Positions 33,068 through 42,107 of a stretch of DNA of 64,000 nucleotides are shown here, piece by piece (position 1 is the stretch's first letter; each line of letters starts with the position of its first letter). The position numbers were made by a program, and so were the translations under genes. The stretch comes from an uncultured Pseudomonadota bacterium (lineage in GTDB: Bacteria > Myxococcota_A > Bradymonadia > Bradymonadales > Bradymonadaceae): the NCBI GenBank assembly GCA_913057905.1, contig CAJXPB010000003.1, positions 248,001 to 312,000 on the forward strand, written 5' to 3'. Under the pieces are notes generated by a model. It did no database searches, was not told the origin of the DNA, and saw only the letters and a program-made list of their open reading frames with translations.

Positions 33068-35158
33068 ATGCCCGACTTTCAACTCGTCTCGGACTACGAC
33101 CCGAAGGGCGACCAGCCCAAGGCGATCGATCAGTTGAGCGAGGGGGTCGAGCGCGGCGACAAGTGGCAGACGCTGCTGGGCGCCACCGGGACCGGCAAGA
33201 CCTTTACCATCGCCAACGTGGTCGAAGAGGTACAGCGGCCCACGCTGGTGATGGCCCACAACAAGACCCTGGCCGCCCAACTGTACAACGAGTTCAAAGA
33301 GCTGTTTCCCCACAACGCGGTCGAGTACTTCGTCTCGTACTACGACTACTACCAGCCCGAGGCGTACGTCCCCTCGACGAATACCTACATCGAGAAGGAC
33401 TCGTCGATTAACGACGCCATCGACCGCATGCGCCACGCCGCCACGCACTCGCTGTTCGAGCGGCGCGACGTCCTGATCGTCGCCTCGGTGTCGTGCATCT
33501 ACGGGCTGGGTTCCAAAAAGGCCTACAGCGGCATGCAGGTCGTCGTCGAAGAGGGCGACATCATCGAGCGCGACGAGCTGCTCGAGGAACTCGTCAGCAT
33601 CCAGTACGAGCGAAACGACATGGACTTCTACCGCGGGAACTTCCGGGTCCGCGGTGACGTCGTCGAGGTCTTTCCCGCCTATGAAGAAGACCAGGCGCTG
33701 CGCATCGAGTTCTTCGGCGACGAGGTCGAGACCATCTGGGCCATCGACCCGCTGCGGGGCAAACGCCTGGAACAGCTCTCGAAGGCAGCGATCTACCCGA
33801 ATACACACTACCTGCTGCGTCCCGAACGCAAGCAACAGGCGATCGAGTCGATCAAAGAGGAACTCGACGAGCGCGTCGACGAGCTGGTGGCCAACGACCA
33901 GCTCGTCGAGGCCCAGCGGCTGCAGGAGCGCACGCAGTTCGACATCGAGATGATGATCACGATGGGGTACTGCAACGGGATCGAGAACTACTCCCGGCAC
34001 CTGTCGGGCCGCGAGGCCGGCGAGGCCCCGCCCTGTCTGCTCGACTACTTTCCCGACGACTACCTGATGGTCGTCGACGAATCCCACATGACCGTTCCCC
34101 AAGTCGGCGGCATGTACCGGGGTGATCGCGCCCGCACCGAAACCCTGATCGACCACGGGTTCAGGCTGCCCAGCGCCCTGGACAACCGGCCGCTGAAGTT
34201 CGACGAGTGGGAGGAGCGGCTCAACCAGACGATCTTCGTATCGGCCACGCCCGCCGACTACGAGCTCGACAAATGCGACGGGGTGGTCACCGAACAGATC
34301 ATCCGTCCGACGGGCCTGGTCGACCCCGAGATCGAGATCCGGCCGGCCAAAGAGCAGGTCGACGACGTCTACGGCGAGATCCGCAAACGGGTCGACGCCG
34401 ACGAGCGGGTGCTGGTGACGACACTGACCAAGAAGATGGCCGAGGACCTGACCGACTACCTGACCGAACTCGGCATCCGGGTCGAATACCTGCACAGCGA
34501 CATCGACACCCTGGAGCGCATGAACCTGATCCGCGATCTGCGCAAAGGGGAGTTCGATGTGCTGGTCGGCATCAACCTACTCAGAGAGGGGCTCGACATC
34601 CCGGAGGTCAGCCTGGTGGCGATTCTGGATGCCGACAAAGAGGGGTTTTTGCGCTCGGAGCGCAGCCTCATCCAGACGATCGGCCGCGCGGCGCGCAACG
34701 TAAACGGCACCTGCATCCTGTACGCCGAAGAGGAGACCGATTCGCTGCGCGACGCCGTCGACGAGACGAACCGCCGCCGCGAGATCCAGAAGGCCCACAA
34801 CGAAGAACACGGGATCACGCCGCAGACGATCAAAAAGAAAATCGCCGACATCGAGGAACACGTCCCCTACGATGTCGATGAAAACGAGTCCAAGGAGGCC
34901 TCCTCCGGGCAGGCGGCCGCCTACGGCGCATCGTCGGCTCCCAGCCCCGACCAGGAGCCCTCGTCGTCCGAGCCAGACGCCGACGACGATTCCGAGATCA
35001 CCGACATCTCGGACCCCGACGAAATCGAGGCCCTCATCGAAGAGTACAAAGAGAAGATGCAGGAGGCCGCCGAGGAACTCGAGTTCGAGAAGGCCGCCGA
35101 CTACCGCGACAAGATGCGCAAGCTCCAGTCGCGCCACCTGGGCGTCGATGTGGCGTAG
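33068..35158 (+). CDS. uvrB: Excinuclease ABC subunit B
   Basis: A 696-residue nucleotide-excision repair helicase. Walker [15 protein letters not shown] is near residues 38-51 and the damage-probing beta-hairpin region [21 protein letters not shown] near 92. DESH-type [11 protein letters not shown] and the RAARN segment are also present. A disordered acidic Ser/Pro linker (about 610-650) precedes a C-terminal UVR domain ([24 protein letters not shown]) that contacts UvrC. Identity is secure. Confidence 0.96.
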   Translation: MPDFQLVSDYDPKGDQPKAIDQLSEGVERGDKWQTLLGATGTGKTFTIANVVEEVQRPTLVMAHNKTLAAQLYNEFKELFPHNAVEYFVSYYDYYQPEAYVPSTNTYIEKDSSINDAIDRMRHAATHSLFERRDVLIVASVSCIYGLGSKKAYSGMQVVVEEGDIIERDELLEELVSIQYERNDMDFYRGNFRVRGDVVEVFPAYEEDQALRIEFFGDEVETIWAIDPLRGKRLEQLSKAAIYPNTHYLLRPERKQQAIESIKEELDERVDELVANDQLVEAQRLQERTQFDIEMMITMGYCNGIENYSRHLSGREAGEAPPCLLDYFPDDYLMVVDESHMTVPQVGGMYRGDRARTETLIDHGFRLPSALDNRPLKFDEWEERLNQTIFVSATPADYELDKCDGVVTEQIIRPTGLVDPEIEIRPAKEQVDDVYGEIRKRVDADERVLVTTLTKKMAEDLTDYLTELGIRVEYLHSDIDTLERMNLIRDLRKGEFDVLVGINLLREGLDIPEVSLVAILDADKEGFLRSERSLIQTIGRAARNVNGTCILYAEEETDSLRDAVDETNRRREIQKAHNEEHGITPQTIKKKIADIEEHVPYDVDENESKEASSGQAAAYGASSAPSPDQEPSSSEPDADDDSEITDISDPDEIEALIEEYKEKMQEAAEELEFEKAADYRDKMRKLQSRHLGVDVA

Positions 35159-35181
35159 CCGCCGGGTCTGCCGCCTCTATA

Positions 35182-35210
35182 TTGACACCCGAGGGGGCCG
35201 GCTCAACAAT
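35182..35210 (+). promoter_or_regulatory. Probable sigma70 promoter of the glutamate dehydrogenase gene
   Basis: TTGACA at 35182-35187 (perfect -35), a 17-bp spacer and AACAAT at 35205-35210 (4 of 6 to the -10 consensus). It lies 66 bp before the ATG at 35277 in the gap after uvrB. Confidence 0.5.
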
Positions 35211-35276
35211 GCTTCCACGAACGATAACGCACGCACGGTGCCTGCGATCACGTTGTTTGCGACCGGGATGAATTGA

Positions 35277-36515
35277 ATGACTGAAACGGCCTACGAGACG
35301 ACCAACAAGTTCCTGCAGGACGCCTTCGACGTCATCGGCCTCGACAAGAATGCCGAACACCTGCTGAAGACGCCCAGTCGGCAGGTCAGTGTCGAACTCG
35401 TCATCCAGCGCGACGACGGCAGCATCGGCAATTTCATCGGCTACCGGGTCCAGCACGACAACGCCCGCGGCCCGTTCAAAGGAGGTCTGCGCTTCAGCGG
35501 CGACGTCAACCTCGACGAGGTTCGCTCCCTGGCGAGTCTGATGACCTGGAAGACCGCCTTGGCGGATGTGCCCTACGGCGGGGCCAAGGGAGGCATCCAC
35601 GTCGACCCGACCGAGCTCTCCAGAAGCGAACTCGAACGGCTGACTCGTCGGTTCACCGAGTGCATCCACGAGATGATCGGGCCGACGACCGACATCCCGG
35701 CCCCCGACATGAATACCGACGCCGGGGTCATGGCCTGGATCTTCGACGAGTACTCCAAGCACAACGGATTCAATCCGGCGGTCGTCACCGGCAAACCCGT
35801 CGATCTGCACGGGTCGGTCGGCCGCGAGGCGGCCACCGGGCGCGGCTGTCTGTATGCGATCCGCGAAGTGCTGGAGAACGACGGCGAAGGCCTCGACGGC
35901 AGCGAATTCGTCATCCAGGGATTCGGGAATGTCGGAAGCTGGGCCGGACGGCTGCTGCACGACCAAAACGCCAAGGTGAAGGCCGTCAGCGATGTTCATG
36001 GCGCGATCTACAACGAAAACGGCCTCGATACCCACGCCGTCTACGACCACCTGAAGAAAACCGGATCGGTCGTCGACTTTCCTCAGGCCGAGGACATGGC
36101 CAACGAGGAGCTGCTCGAGCTGGACTGCGACGTCTTGATGCCGGCGGCCATCGGCCACGTCATCACCGAGGAAAACGCCGACGACATCTCGGCCGACTAC
36201 GTGCTCGAGGCCGCCAACGGCCCCTGCACATACAAGGCCCATCACATCCTGGAGGACCGCGGCGTCACCGTGGTGCCCGACATCTTCGCCAACGCCGGGG
36301 GCGTGACCGTCAGCTACTTCGAGTGGGCCCAGAACATCCAGCACTTCTCCTGGGAAGAGGACCGGGTCAACAGCGAGCTCGAAAGCCACATGGTCGATGC
36401 CTTCCGCACGATCCGCGGGCTGATGAACAAACACGACATCACCATGCGCACCGCGGCCTTCGTAGCCGCCATCCAAAAGGTGCGGGAAGCCACCAAACAA
36501 CGCGGCCTTCAATAA
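35277..36515 (+). CDS. gdhA: Glu/Leu/Phe/Val-type dehydrogenase (glutamate dehydrogenase)
   Basis: A 412-residue enzyme. The catalytic region is GPFKGGLRFSGDVNLDEVRSLA then MTWKTALADVPYGGAKGGI, with the active-site lysines of the family. The nucleotide fold contains VIQGFGNVGSWAGRLL near residue 212. The C-terminal part has PDIFANAGGVTVSYFEW. It interconverts glutamate and 2-oxoglutarate with NAD(P), by family expectation. The methyltransferase gene follows after 12 bp. Confidence 0.92.
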   Translation: MTETAYETTNKFLQDAFDVIGLDKNAEHLLKTPSRQVSVELVIQRDDGSIGNFIGYRVQHDNARGPFKGGLRFSGDVNLDEVRSLASLMTWKTALADVPYGGAKGGIHVDPTELSRSELERLTRRFTECIHEMIGPTTDIPAPDMNTDAGVMAWIFDEYSKHNGFNPAVVTGKPVDLHGSVGREAATGRGCLYAIREVLENDGEGLDGSEFVIQGFGNVGSWAGRLLHDQNAKVKAVSDVHGAIYNENGLDTHAVYDHLKKTGSVVDFPQAEDMANEELLELDCDVLMPAAIGHVITEENADDISADYVLEAANGPCTYKAHHILEDRGVTVVPDIFANAGGVTVSYFEWAQNIQHFSWEEDRVNSELESHMVDAFRTIRGLMNKHDITMRTAAFVAAIQKVREATKQRGLQ

Positions 36516-36527
36516 GGGGACTCAGCG

Positions 36528-37310
36528 ATGCCCGAGTCAGACGATCCGATCGAACGCTTTTCCAACCGGGTCGGCCAGTACATGCGCAGCCGGCCGGACT
36601 ATCCCGAAAACGCCATCGCTCTGCTCAAGCAGCGCGGCTACTGCGGCATGGGGGTCGACGTCGGCGAGATGGGAGCCGGCACGGGGATTTTGACCCGACA
36701 ACTGCTGGACGTCGGCTCCACGGTCTGGGCCATCGAACCGAATGACGCCATGCGCTCGGTGGCCGACGCCCAGCTCGGCACCCGCCCGCAGTTCCACAGC
36801 GTCGCCGGCCGCGCCGAAGAGACCTCGCTCGCCGACGACAGCCTCGATGCCATCGTCTGCGGCCAGTCCTTCCACTGGTTCGACCGCGACGCCGCCAAAC
36901 AGGAATTCAAGCGCCTGCTGCGTATGCCCAAAAAGCTGGCGATCATCTGGAACCTGCGCAGCCGGCGCACGCCCTTCATGGAAGCACTGGGCACCTTTCT
37001 GGAGGAGTACTCCGTCGACTTCGACGAGGTCCTCGAGCGGGTCGACCGGCGCCGCAAGGAACTCGACGAATTCTACGGCGGCGGCGAGGGCAACGCCTAC
37101 ACGCACCAGCAGCTCAAACACCACCAGGATCTCGACTTCGAAGGCCTCGAGTCGCTGGTGACCTCATTCAGTTACATGCCCGAGCCGGCCTCCGACGACT
37201 CCCGCGAAGCGATGAAACAGCTCCACGAGATTTTCCAGGATCACGCCGAGGATGGGGAAGTGCGCGTGGAATATGACACGCACTTGGTGTGGGGAAAGTT
37301 TAGGGATTAG
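36528..37310 (+). CDS. SAM-dependent class I methyltransferase
   Basis: A 260-residue protein with the Rossmann methyltransferase motif I as VGEMGAGTGILTRQLL (about residues 43-58), an acidic post-I residue in VWAIEPNDAM, and motif IV region DAIVCGQSFHWFD. The FHWFD sequence is typical of the methyltransferase-11 group related to YcgJ/trans-aconitate methyltransferases. The substrate is unknown. The gene starts 12 bp after gdhA with an AAGGGG site, so it is probably in the same transcript. It is followed by a repeat locus. Confidence 0.85.
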   Translation: MPESDDPIERFSNRVGQYMRSRPDYPENAIALLKQRGYCGMGVDVGEMGAGTGILTRQLLDVGSTVWAIEPNDAMRSVADAQLGTRPQFHSVAGRAEETSLADDSLDAIVCGQSFHWFDRDAAKQEFKRLLRMPKKLAIIWNLRSRRTPFMEALGTFLEEYSVDFDEVLERVDRRRKELDEFYGGGEGNAYTHQQLKHHQDLDFEGLESLVTSFSYMPEPASDDSREAMKQLHEIFQDHAEDGEVRVEYDTHLVWGKFRD

Positions 37311-37321
37311 CCGGGAATCAC

Positions 37322-37462
37322 GTGGGCGCGGGCCGCGTAGGACGTACGAGGTACGACGGGAGCCGCGAATCACGTGGCCGCGGGCCGCGTAGGACGTACG
37401 AGGTACGACGGGGATCCGCGAATCACGTGGCCGCGGGCCGCGTAGGACGTACGACGATTTCC
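37322..37462 (-). repeat. 52-bp tandem repeat array (module R), locus C
   Basis: Three units on the minus strand. The shared word CGTAGGACGTACG begins at 37336, 37388 and 37441 (spacing 52 and 53). The third unit is truncated. The array begins about 12 bp after the methyltransferase stop. Confidence 0.9.
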
Positions 37463-37587
37463 GCGAGAATGACGTGGCTAGGTCTTCGTGCTCGCGTGAA
37501 GGCGACGTGGCTGGGCCGCTGTGCGCTGGACACCCCCGGGCTCGACAGCGCTCAGCGCGTCATCGGCCGGGGGTTTTCTTATCCTTT

Positions 37588-37690
37588 GCCTATCCCGCGG
37601 CGGAGCGCCTCCGGCGCGACACGCCGCAGAGTACCCTCGGTTCGCTGCCGGCGCCTGCGGCGCCGCGCGAGACCGGGGTGTCCATCATCC
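37588..37690 (-). repeat. Dispersed hairpin module T, locus C
   Basis: Carries the same frame as locus B (pyrimidine run, GC hairpin with ACACGCCGC, then a hairpin closed by GGTTCGCT and GCGAGACCGGGGTGTCCATCAT). The main stem core here is CGGCGCC/GGCGCCG with loop TGC, different in sequence from loci B and D, so pairing is kept while the sequence differs. Confidence 0.65.
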
Positions 37691-37712
37691 TCCTGCCGAT
37701 CAAGCCCATCCG

Positions 37713-37848
37713 GCATCTCCAGCCGGCTGTCGATTCCAAAGACACGATCTAGCCGGCTGAAAGCCTCGCGATCACGGAGATCGACAGTCGCCGCGCGCCG
37801 AAGGCGCGTATCGATCACCCCGATGCGACCGGATGGGAGCCCGGGGCT
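37713..37848 (-). repeat. Dispersed repeat module E, locus C
   Basis: A minus-strand copy. The ACGCGCC-TTC-GGCGCGC stem, GGCGACTGTCGATCTCCGTG and the AGCCGGCT pair are all present. It ends about 3 bp from the trpS stop codon, so it sits directly at the 3' end of trpS and could fold in its mRNA. Confidence 0.7.
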
Positions 37849-37850
37849 CC

Positions 37851-38855
37851 TCACCGATCCATCCCGATCGCCTCGCGAATATCGCCCATTAACTCGCGAG
37901 CCTTCGGGCGGGCGCGCTCGGCGCCGTCTTTGAGGAGGGCGTCGATCTGCGCCTTGTCGTCCATCAGGGTCTCGTAGCGGCGTCGGGGCTCCTCGAGTTG
38001 ATCGTCCAGAAGTTCGAAGAGCTCGAGTTTGGCGTCGCCCCAGCCGATGCCCTCGCGCAGCCGGCCGGCGAGGTCGTCGGCCTGCTCGTCGGTGGCGAAT
38101 TGCTCGTAGATGTCGAAGACGACCGAGTCGTCGGGGTCCTTGGGCGCCTCGCGCGGGGAGGAATCGGTCTCGATCGAGAAGCAGAGGTCCTTGAGGGTGT
38201 CGGTGTCGGCAAAGCACGGGATCGTGTTGCCGTAGCTGGCGCTCATCTTGCGGCCATCCAGCCCCGGCAGGGTGCTCCCCTCGCGGACGCGGTGCTCCGG
38301 CAGGGTGAAGAGATCCGTGTCGTAGTTGTGGTTGAAGGCGCCGGCGACGTCGCGGGCGATCTCGACGTGCTGGATCTGATCCTCTCCCACGGGCACGAGG
38401 TCGGCGTTGAACATGAGGATGTCGGCCGCCATCAGCACCGGGTAGGTGTACAGCCCGATGTCGACGCCCTTGTCGGGGTCTTCGCCGGCCTCTTTGTTCT
38501 GCTCGACGGTGGCCTTGTAGGCGTGGGCGCGATTCATCAGGCCCTTCGAGCAAAAGCAGGCCAACACCCAGTTGAGCTCGAAGAGCTCGGGGATGTCGGA
38601 CTGGCGATAAAAGAGGACCTCGTCGGGGTCGAGTCCGAAGGCCATCCAGGTGGCGGCCACATCGTAGGTCAGATGCTTGAGCCGCTCCTGATCCTTGATG
38701 GTCGTCAGGGCGTGGTAGTCGGCCATAAAGAAGTACGGCCGGGTTTCCGGGCGGTCGGCCATCTGAAGCGCCGGCTCGATGGCGCCGATGTAGTTGCCCA
38801 GATGGGCCTCACCGGAGGGCTTGATTCCGGTCAGAACGATCTGCTCGTCACTCAC
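37851..38855 (-). CDS. trpS: Tryptophanyl-tRNA synthetase
   Basis: A 334-residue class I synthetase. The HIGH-type motif is in GIKPSGEAHLGNYIGA near residues 10-25, the tryptophan-site segment is GEDQIQHVEIARDVA, and the KMSKS loop is GRKMSASYGN near 200. It charges tRNA-Trp. It converges on the repeat locus after the methyltransferase gene. RimO lies 35 bp upstream on the same strand. Identity is secure. Confidence 0.95.
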   Translation of the reverse strand: MSDEQIVLTGIKPSGEAHLGNYIGAIEPALQMADRPETRPYFFMADYHALTTIKDQERLKHLTYDVAATWMAFGLDPDEVLFYRQSDIPELFELNWVLACFCSKGLMNRAHAYKATVEQNKEAGEDPDKGVDIGLYTYPVLMAADILMFNADLVPVGEDQIQHVEIARDVAGAFNHNYDTDLFTLPEHRVREGSTLPGLDGRKMSASYGNTIPCFADTDTLKDLCFSIETDSSPREAPKDPDDSVVFDIYEQFATDEQADDLAGRLREGIGWGDAKLELFELLDDQLEEPRRRYETLMDDKAQIDALLKDGAERARPKARELMGDIREAIGMDR

Positions 38856-38890
38856 GTCGCGCTCCTTGAGTTTTCTTGTTTTTCAGTGTG

Positions 38891-40312
38891 TTACGGGGCC
38901 TGGATCGAGGCTTCCGCGCCGTCGTTCAGGGCGATGGGAGCCATCGGCTCGTCGGGGAGGACGACGCCGCGCAGGTCGTAGGGCGTGGCGTCGTTGATCT
39001 CGACTTCGACCATGTCGCCGGCCGTCGGAAGGTCGCCGCCGTAGTCGAACGACAAAAAGACCTTGCCGTCGATGTCGGGGGCCTGTCCGTAGTGGCGGCC
39101 CTCGAAGACCAGGTCGTGTTCTTCGCTGACGCCGTCGACGATCACGTCGGTGGTGTACCCGACCCATTCGCGGTTTTTCTCCAGGCTGATCTGCTGCTGG
39201 AGCTCCATCAGCGCGTCGCGCCGCTCGATCTTGACCTCTTCGGGGACCTGGTCGTCGAGCTCGGCGGCCTTCGTGCCCTCCTCCGGGCTGTAGGTGAAGA
39301 CGCCGACGTGGTCGAATCGGACCTCTTCGACCCAGTCGTACAGCTCCTGAAATTCTTCGTCGGTCTCGCCCGGGTAGCCCGTGATGAAGGTCGTGCGCAG
39401 CACCATGTCGTCCACATCGCGGATCCGCGCGATCAATTCCTTTTGGCGATCGCGGGTGACGTTTCGGCGCATCGAACGGAGGATCCGTTTGTTGACGTGC
39501 TGCAGCGGCATATCCACGTAGGGGACGACCGTGTTGCCCTCCTGCAGGATCCCGAGCAGCTCGTCGGTGAAGTTCCACGGGTACATGTACAGCATGCGCA
39601 CCCACTCGACGTCGCCGAGATCGGCGCTCTCGAGTTCACGCAGAAGCTGAACCAGATAGTCGCGGTTCTCTCGGGGGTCGATGTCGATGCCGTAGCTGGT
39701 CATGTCCTGGGCCACCAGGATGATCTCCTTGATGCCCTGCTGACCCAGCCGCTTGGCCTCGGTGACGACGTCCTCGAGCTTGCGACTCTCCTGATCACCG
39801 CGGATGTCGGGGATGATGCAGAAGCTGCAGTTTCGCGAGCAGCCCTCCGCGATCTTCAGATACGCCGTGCCCCCTCGGACGGTGTTCGTCCGGGAGACCT
39901 CGTTGTCCATGATGAAGCTGCCCGGCTTGATGTAGGACTTCTCCGAGAGGTCGCCGCGCAGCGCGTCGTTGATCGCCGTGAAGGTCTTGGTGCCCAAATA
40001 GGCGTCGACCTCGGGGATCTCTTTTTCCAGCTCGTCGGCGTATCGCTGCGAGAGACATCCCGTGACGACGACCTTCTCCAGATCGCCCTCGCCCTTGCGC
40101 TGGGTCATCTCCAGGATCGTCTCGATCGACTCCTTTTTGGAGTCCTCGATAAACCCGCAGGTGTTGACGACGACGATATCGGCTTCGTCCTCGCGCTCGG
40201 TCATCTCGAACTCGGCTTCGTCCTGAATGAGTCCGACCATGACCTCGGAGTCGACCCGGTTTTTGGGACAACCCAGCGAGACCATCCGTACTTTCTTTTT
40301 TGATTCCGTCAT
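38891..40312 (-). CDS. rimO: Ribosomal protein S12 methylthiotransferase
   Basis: A 473-residue radical-SAM enzyme. The N-terminal domain has SLGCPKNRVDSEVMVG and NTCGFIEDSKKESIE, supplying the second cluster's cysteines. The radical-SAM motif is EGCSRNCSFCIIPDIRG (CxxxCxxC) near residue 155, and a TRAM domain closes the C-terminus. SLGCPKNRVDSE and CGFIEDSKKES distinguish RimO from the tRNA-modifying MiaB. It adds a methylthio group to an aspartate of S12. Identity is strong. Confidence 0.93.
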   Translation of the reverse strand: MTESKKKVRMVSLGCPKNRVDSEVMVGLIQDEAEFEMTEREDEADIVVVNTCGFIEDSKKESIETILEMTQRKGEGDLEKVVVTGCLSQRYADELEKEIPEVDAYLGTKTFTAINDALRGDLSEKSYIKPGSFIMDNEVSRTNTVRGGTAYLKIAEGCSRNCSFCIIPDIRGDQESRKLEDVVTEAKRLGQQGIKEIILVAQDMTSYGIDIDPRENRDYLVQLLRELESADLGDVEWVRMLYMYPWNFTDELLGILQEGNTVVPYVDMPLQHVNKRILRSMRRNVTRDRQKELIARIRDVDDMVLRTTFITGYPGETDEEFQELYDWVEEVRFDHVGVFTYSPEEGTKAAELDDQVPEEVKIERRDALMELQQQISLEKNREWVGYTTDVIVDGVSEEHDLVFEGRHYGQAPDIDGKVFLSFDYGGDLPTAGDMVEVEINDATPYDLRGVVLPDEPMAPIALNDGAEASIQAP

Positions 40313-40362
40313 AACCGTCGCGTCATTAGAGGAGCGACTCGATTCGCGTGTCGTGCAGTGTG

Positions 40363-40698
40363 TCAGACGTCCGGCGCGGTGTCGTCGCGGACGACTTCGT
40401 CTTCACCGACGTCGATGGCCGCCAGTGTGCCACCCTCGACGTTGATGCATTCACCGTCCCATCCCTCGGTCTCGAGGATCTGGCACGCCTTGGCGCTGCG
40501 CGCACCGGACCGGCAAATGATCGCCACCGGCCGGCCGTCGTCTTCCGGGCGCTCACCGGCCTCGAACTTCGAGAGCGGAAACAGCTCCACACCCTCGACG
40601 TGGACCTCTTCATATTCGTCGGGCTCGCGCACGTCGATGATCCGAAGATCCATCTCATCGCGCTGCTCGGCCACTTCCTTGTAACTCATCTGTTTCAT
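40363..40698 (-). CDS. Rhodanese-like sulfurtransferase
   Basis: A 111-residue single-domain rhodanese. The start MSYKEVAEQRDEMDLRIIDVREPDEYEEVHVEGV and the active-site loop IICRSGARSAKA with the catalytic Cys near residue 70 are typical. It would carry a persulfide sulfur in the cytosol. It lies 50 bp upstream of rimO on the same strand, and a sulfur-delivery link is possible but unproven. An alternative start is the ATG four codons in. Confidence 0.88.
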   Translation of the reverse strand: MKQMSYKEVAEQRDEMDLRIIDVREPDEYEEVHVEGVELFPLSKFEAGERPEDDGRPVAIICRSGARSAKACQILETEGWDGECINVEGGTLAAIDVGEDEVVRDDTAPDV

Positions 40699-40840
40699 CG
40701 GCTACCCTTGGAAGCCAGTAGTTTTCGTGAGGGACCAGACCACGCCGGCGCGCCCCACGCCTGCAAGTGCCGCTAACACACTCATAGAGTGGCACACAAA
40801 TCAAGCGGGCCCTTCTATTCCAAGGTAACTCGGATTCCCT

Positions 40841-41464
40841 ATGGCTGACGCATCGCACGACGCCGATTCTCTGGCACCCGGATTCTTGATCGCCGCGCCC
40901 TCGCTCGATGGCGGCCCCTTCGAGAAGTCGGTCATTCTGATGGTCCACCACGATTCCGACGGGGCGATGGGCTTCATCGTCAACAAGCAGATCGAACCGA
41001 GCTTCGGTGAGCTGATGGAATCGGCCCACGGCCCGTCGACGCCCACGTTGAGCGACGCCAGCTACGACAGGCCCGTCTTCTTCGGTGGGCCGGTCGGCCT
41101 GGAACAACTCTGGGTGATCTATCGACAGGACGAAGAAGCCACCGTCCCCACCTCGGAACTCGAAGAGGCCGAGACCGCCGGCGAACTCGCGTTCCATGCC
41201 CACTGGATCCTCGCCGGGGCCGGCTCGGTCATCGAAGACTACGCCGCCGGCCGTCGAGGCGGCGAGTATCTGCCGCTACTGGGCTACGCCGGATGGGGTC
41301 CGGGCCAGCTCGAAGGCGAAATCGAACAGGGCTCCTGGCTGGCGGCCGACTTCGACGAATCTCTGCTGACCGAGACGGCTCCGAAGGAACGCTGGAACGC
41401 GGCCCTGACCAACATGGGACTCGATCCGACGACCTTCATGATGATGGGTGGCGGACGAGCATAG
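40841..41464 (+). CDS. yqgE: YqgE/AlgH family protein
   Basis: A 207-residue UPF0301 protein: SLAPGFLIAAPSLDGGPFEKSVILMVHHDSDGAMGFIVNK at the N-terminus, then FFGGPVGLEQLWVI and LGYAGWGPGQLEGEI. These are the diagnostic stretches of the family. The biochemical role is not known; AlgH affects alginate regulation in Pseudomonas. It precedes the origin region and is divergent from the rhodanese gene. Confidence 0.9.
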   Translation: MADASHDADSLAPGFLIAAPSLDGGPFEKSVILMVHHDSDGAMGFIVNKQIEPSFGELMESAHGPSTPTLSDASYDRPVFFGGPVGLEQLWVIYRQDEEATVPTSELEEAETAGELAFHAHWILAGAGSVIEDYAAGRRGGEYLPLLGYAGWGPGQLEGEIEQGSWLAADFDESLLTETAPKERWNAALTNMGLDPTTFMMMGGGRA

Positions 41465-42107
41465 TGCCAAAAAAGAAAGTGCCCCAAAAGATGGTGGGCG
41501 GCGAGCGATCGGGTCCGATCGGGCCCTGCTCCGATCCGATCGCCCGGTTTTTGACCGTCACACGACCGATCGGCAATTGGCGATCGATCTGCGATCGTAT
41601 TCGCAGCCACGGGACCCGGCGACGGCTTGTCAAGCGCCGACGCTGATTGATGAGTGGGTTGGGCCATTTCACCCCAACACTTCATCAATGATCCCAAAGG
41701 CTTACAGATTCTCTTTGTGCGATGTGCGTTTTCGGTTGCACGGTTTATGCATGACGAATTGCCGCGAATTTCCGCCCCTAGGAGCGACCAAAATCGGCCC
41801 TAGGAACCGCCGCAAAAATGCCCCGCCAGATCGCTCGCCGATCGGATCGTCACGGCGTCGACACGTCAGCTTCTAATTTCAAATTCTGGCTTTCCAAACC
41901 CCGCCTCCACATTGCTATGATGGGCCGCCGTGCTTCGGTTTCTCACGGTTCGGGACTCGTGTTCACAGCCTGATAAATCGCCATTCAACTCGACGATTTT
42001 GACGGCCTGAGCAGGTGGCTCGCCCCGTCTTCGAAGCCAGAGTTAATGAGTGAACTGAATGATTGTGTCTGGTTCCTGACCACCCCCATTTTCCGACCTT
42101 CGTAGTC
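41465..42107 (+). other. Candidate replication-origin region upstream of dnaA
   Basis: A 643-bp gap with no convincing gene between yqgE and dnaA, in the classic dnaA-rpmH-rnpA-yidC-mnmE context. It holds six CGATCG palindromes in 92 bp (41506, 41516, 41537, 41567, 41581, 41592) and one at 41839. An imperfect inverted repeat spans 41647-41688 (TTGATGA with TCATCAA). A CCCTAGGA direct repeat lies near 41777 and 41800, and AT-richer stretches near 41690-41760 and 41870-41900. I saw no clear TTATNCACA box, so the assignment rests on context. Confidence 0.5.

Noticed and set aside
41448..41876. A 142-codon frame in the origin region
   Set aside because: No family features, atypical composition and a position inside the candidate origin; probably chance.
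41465..42107. Classical DnaA boxes
   Set aside because: No TTATNCACA match was found by eye on either strand; only a remote TTATGCATG near 41744.
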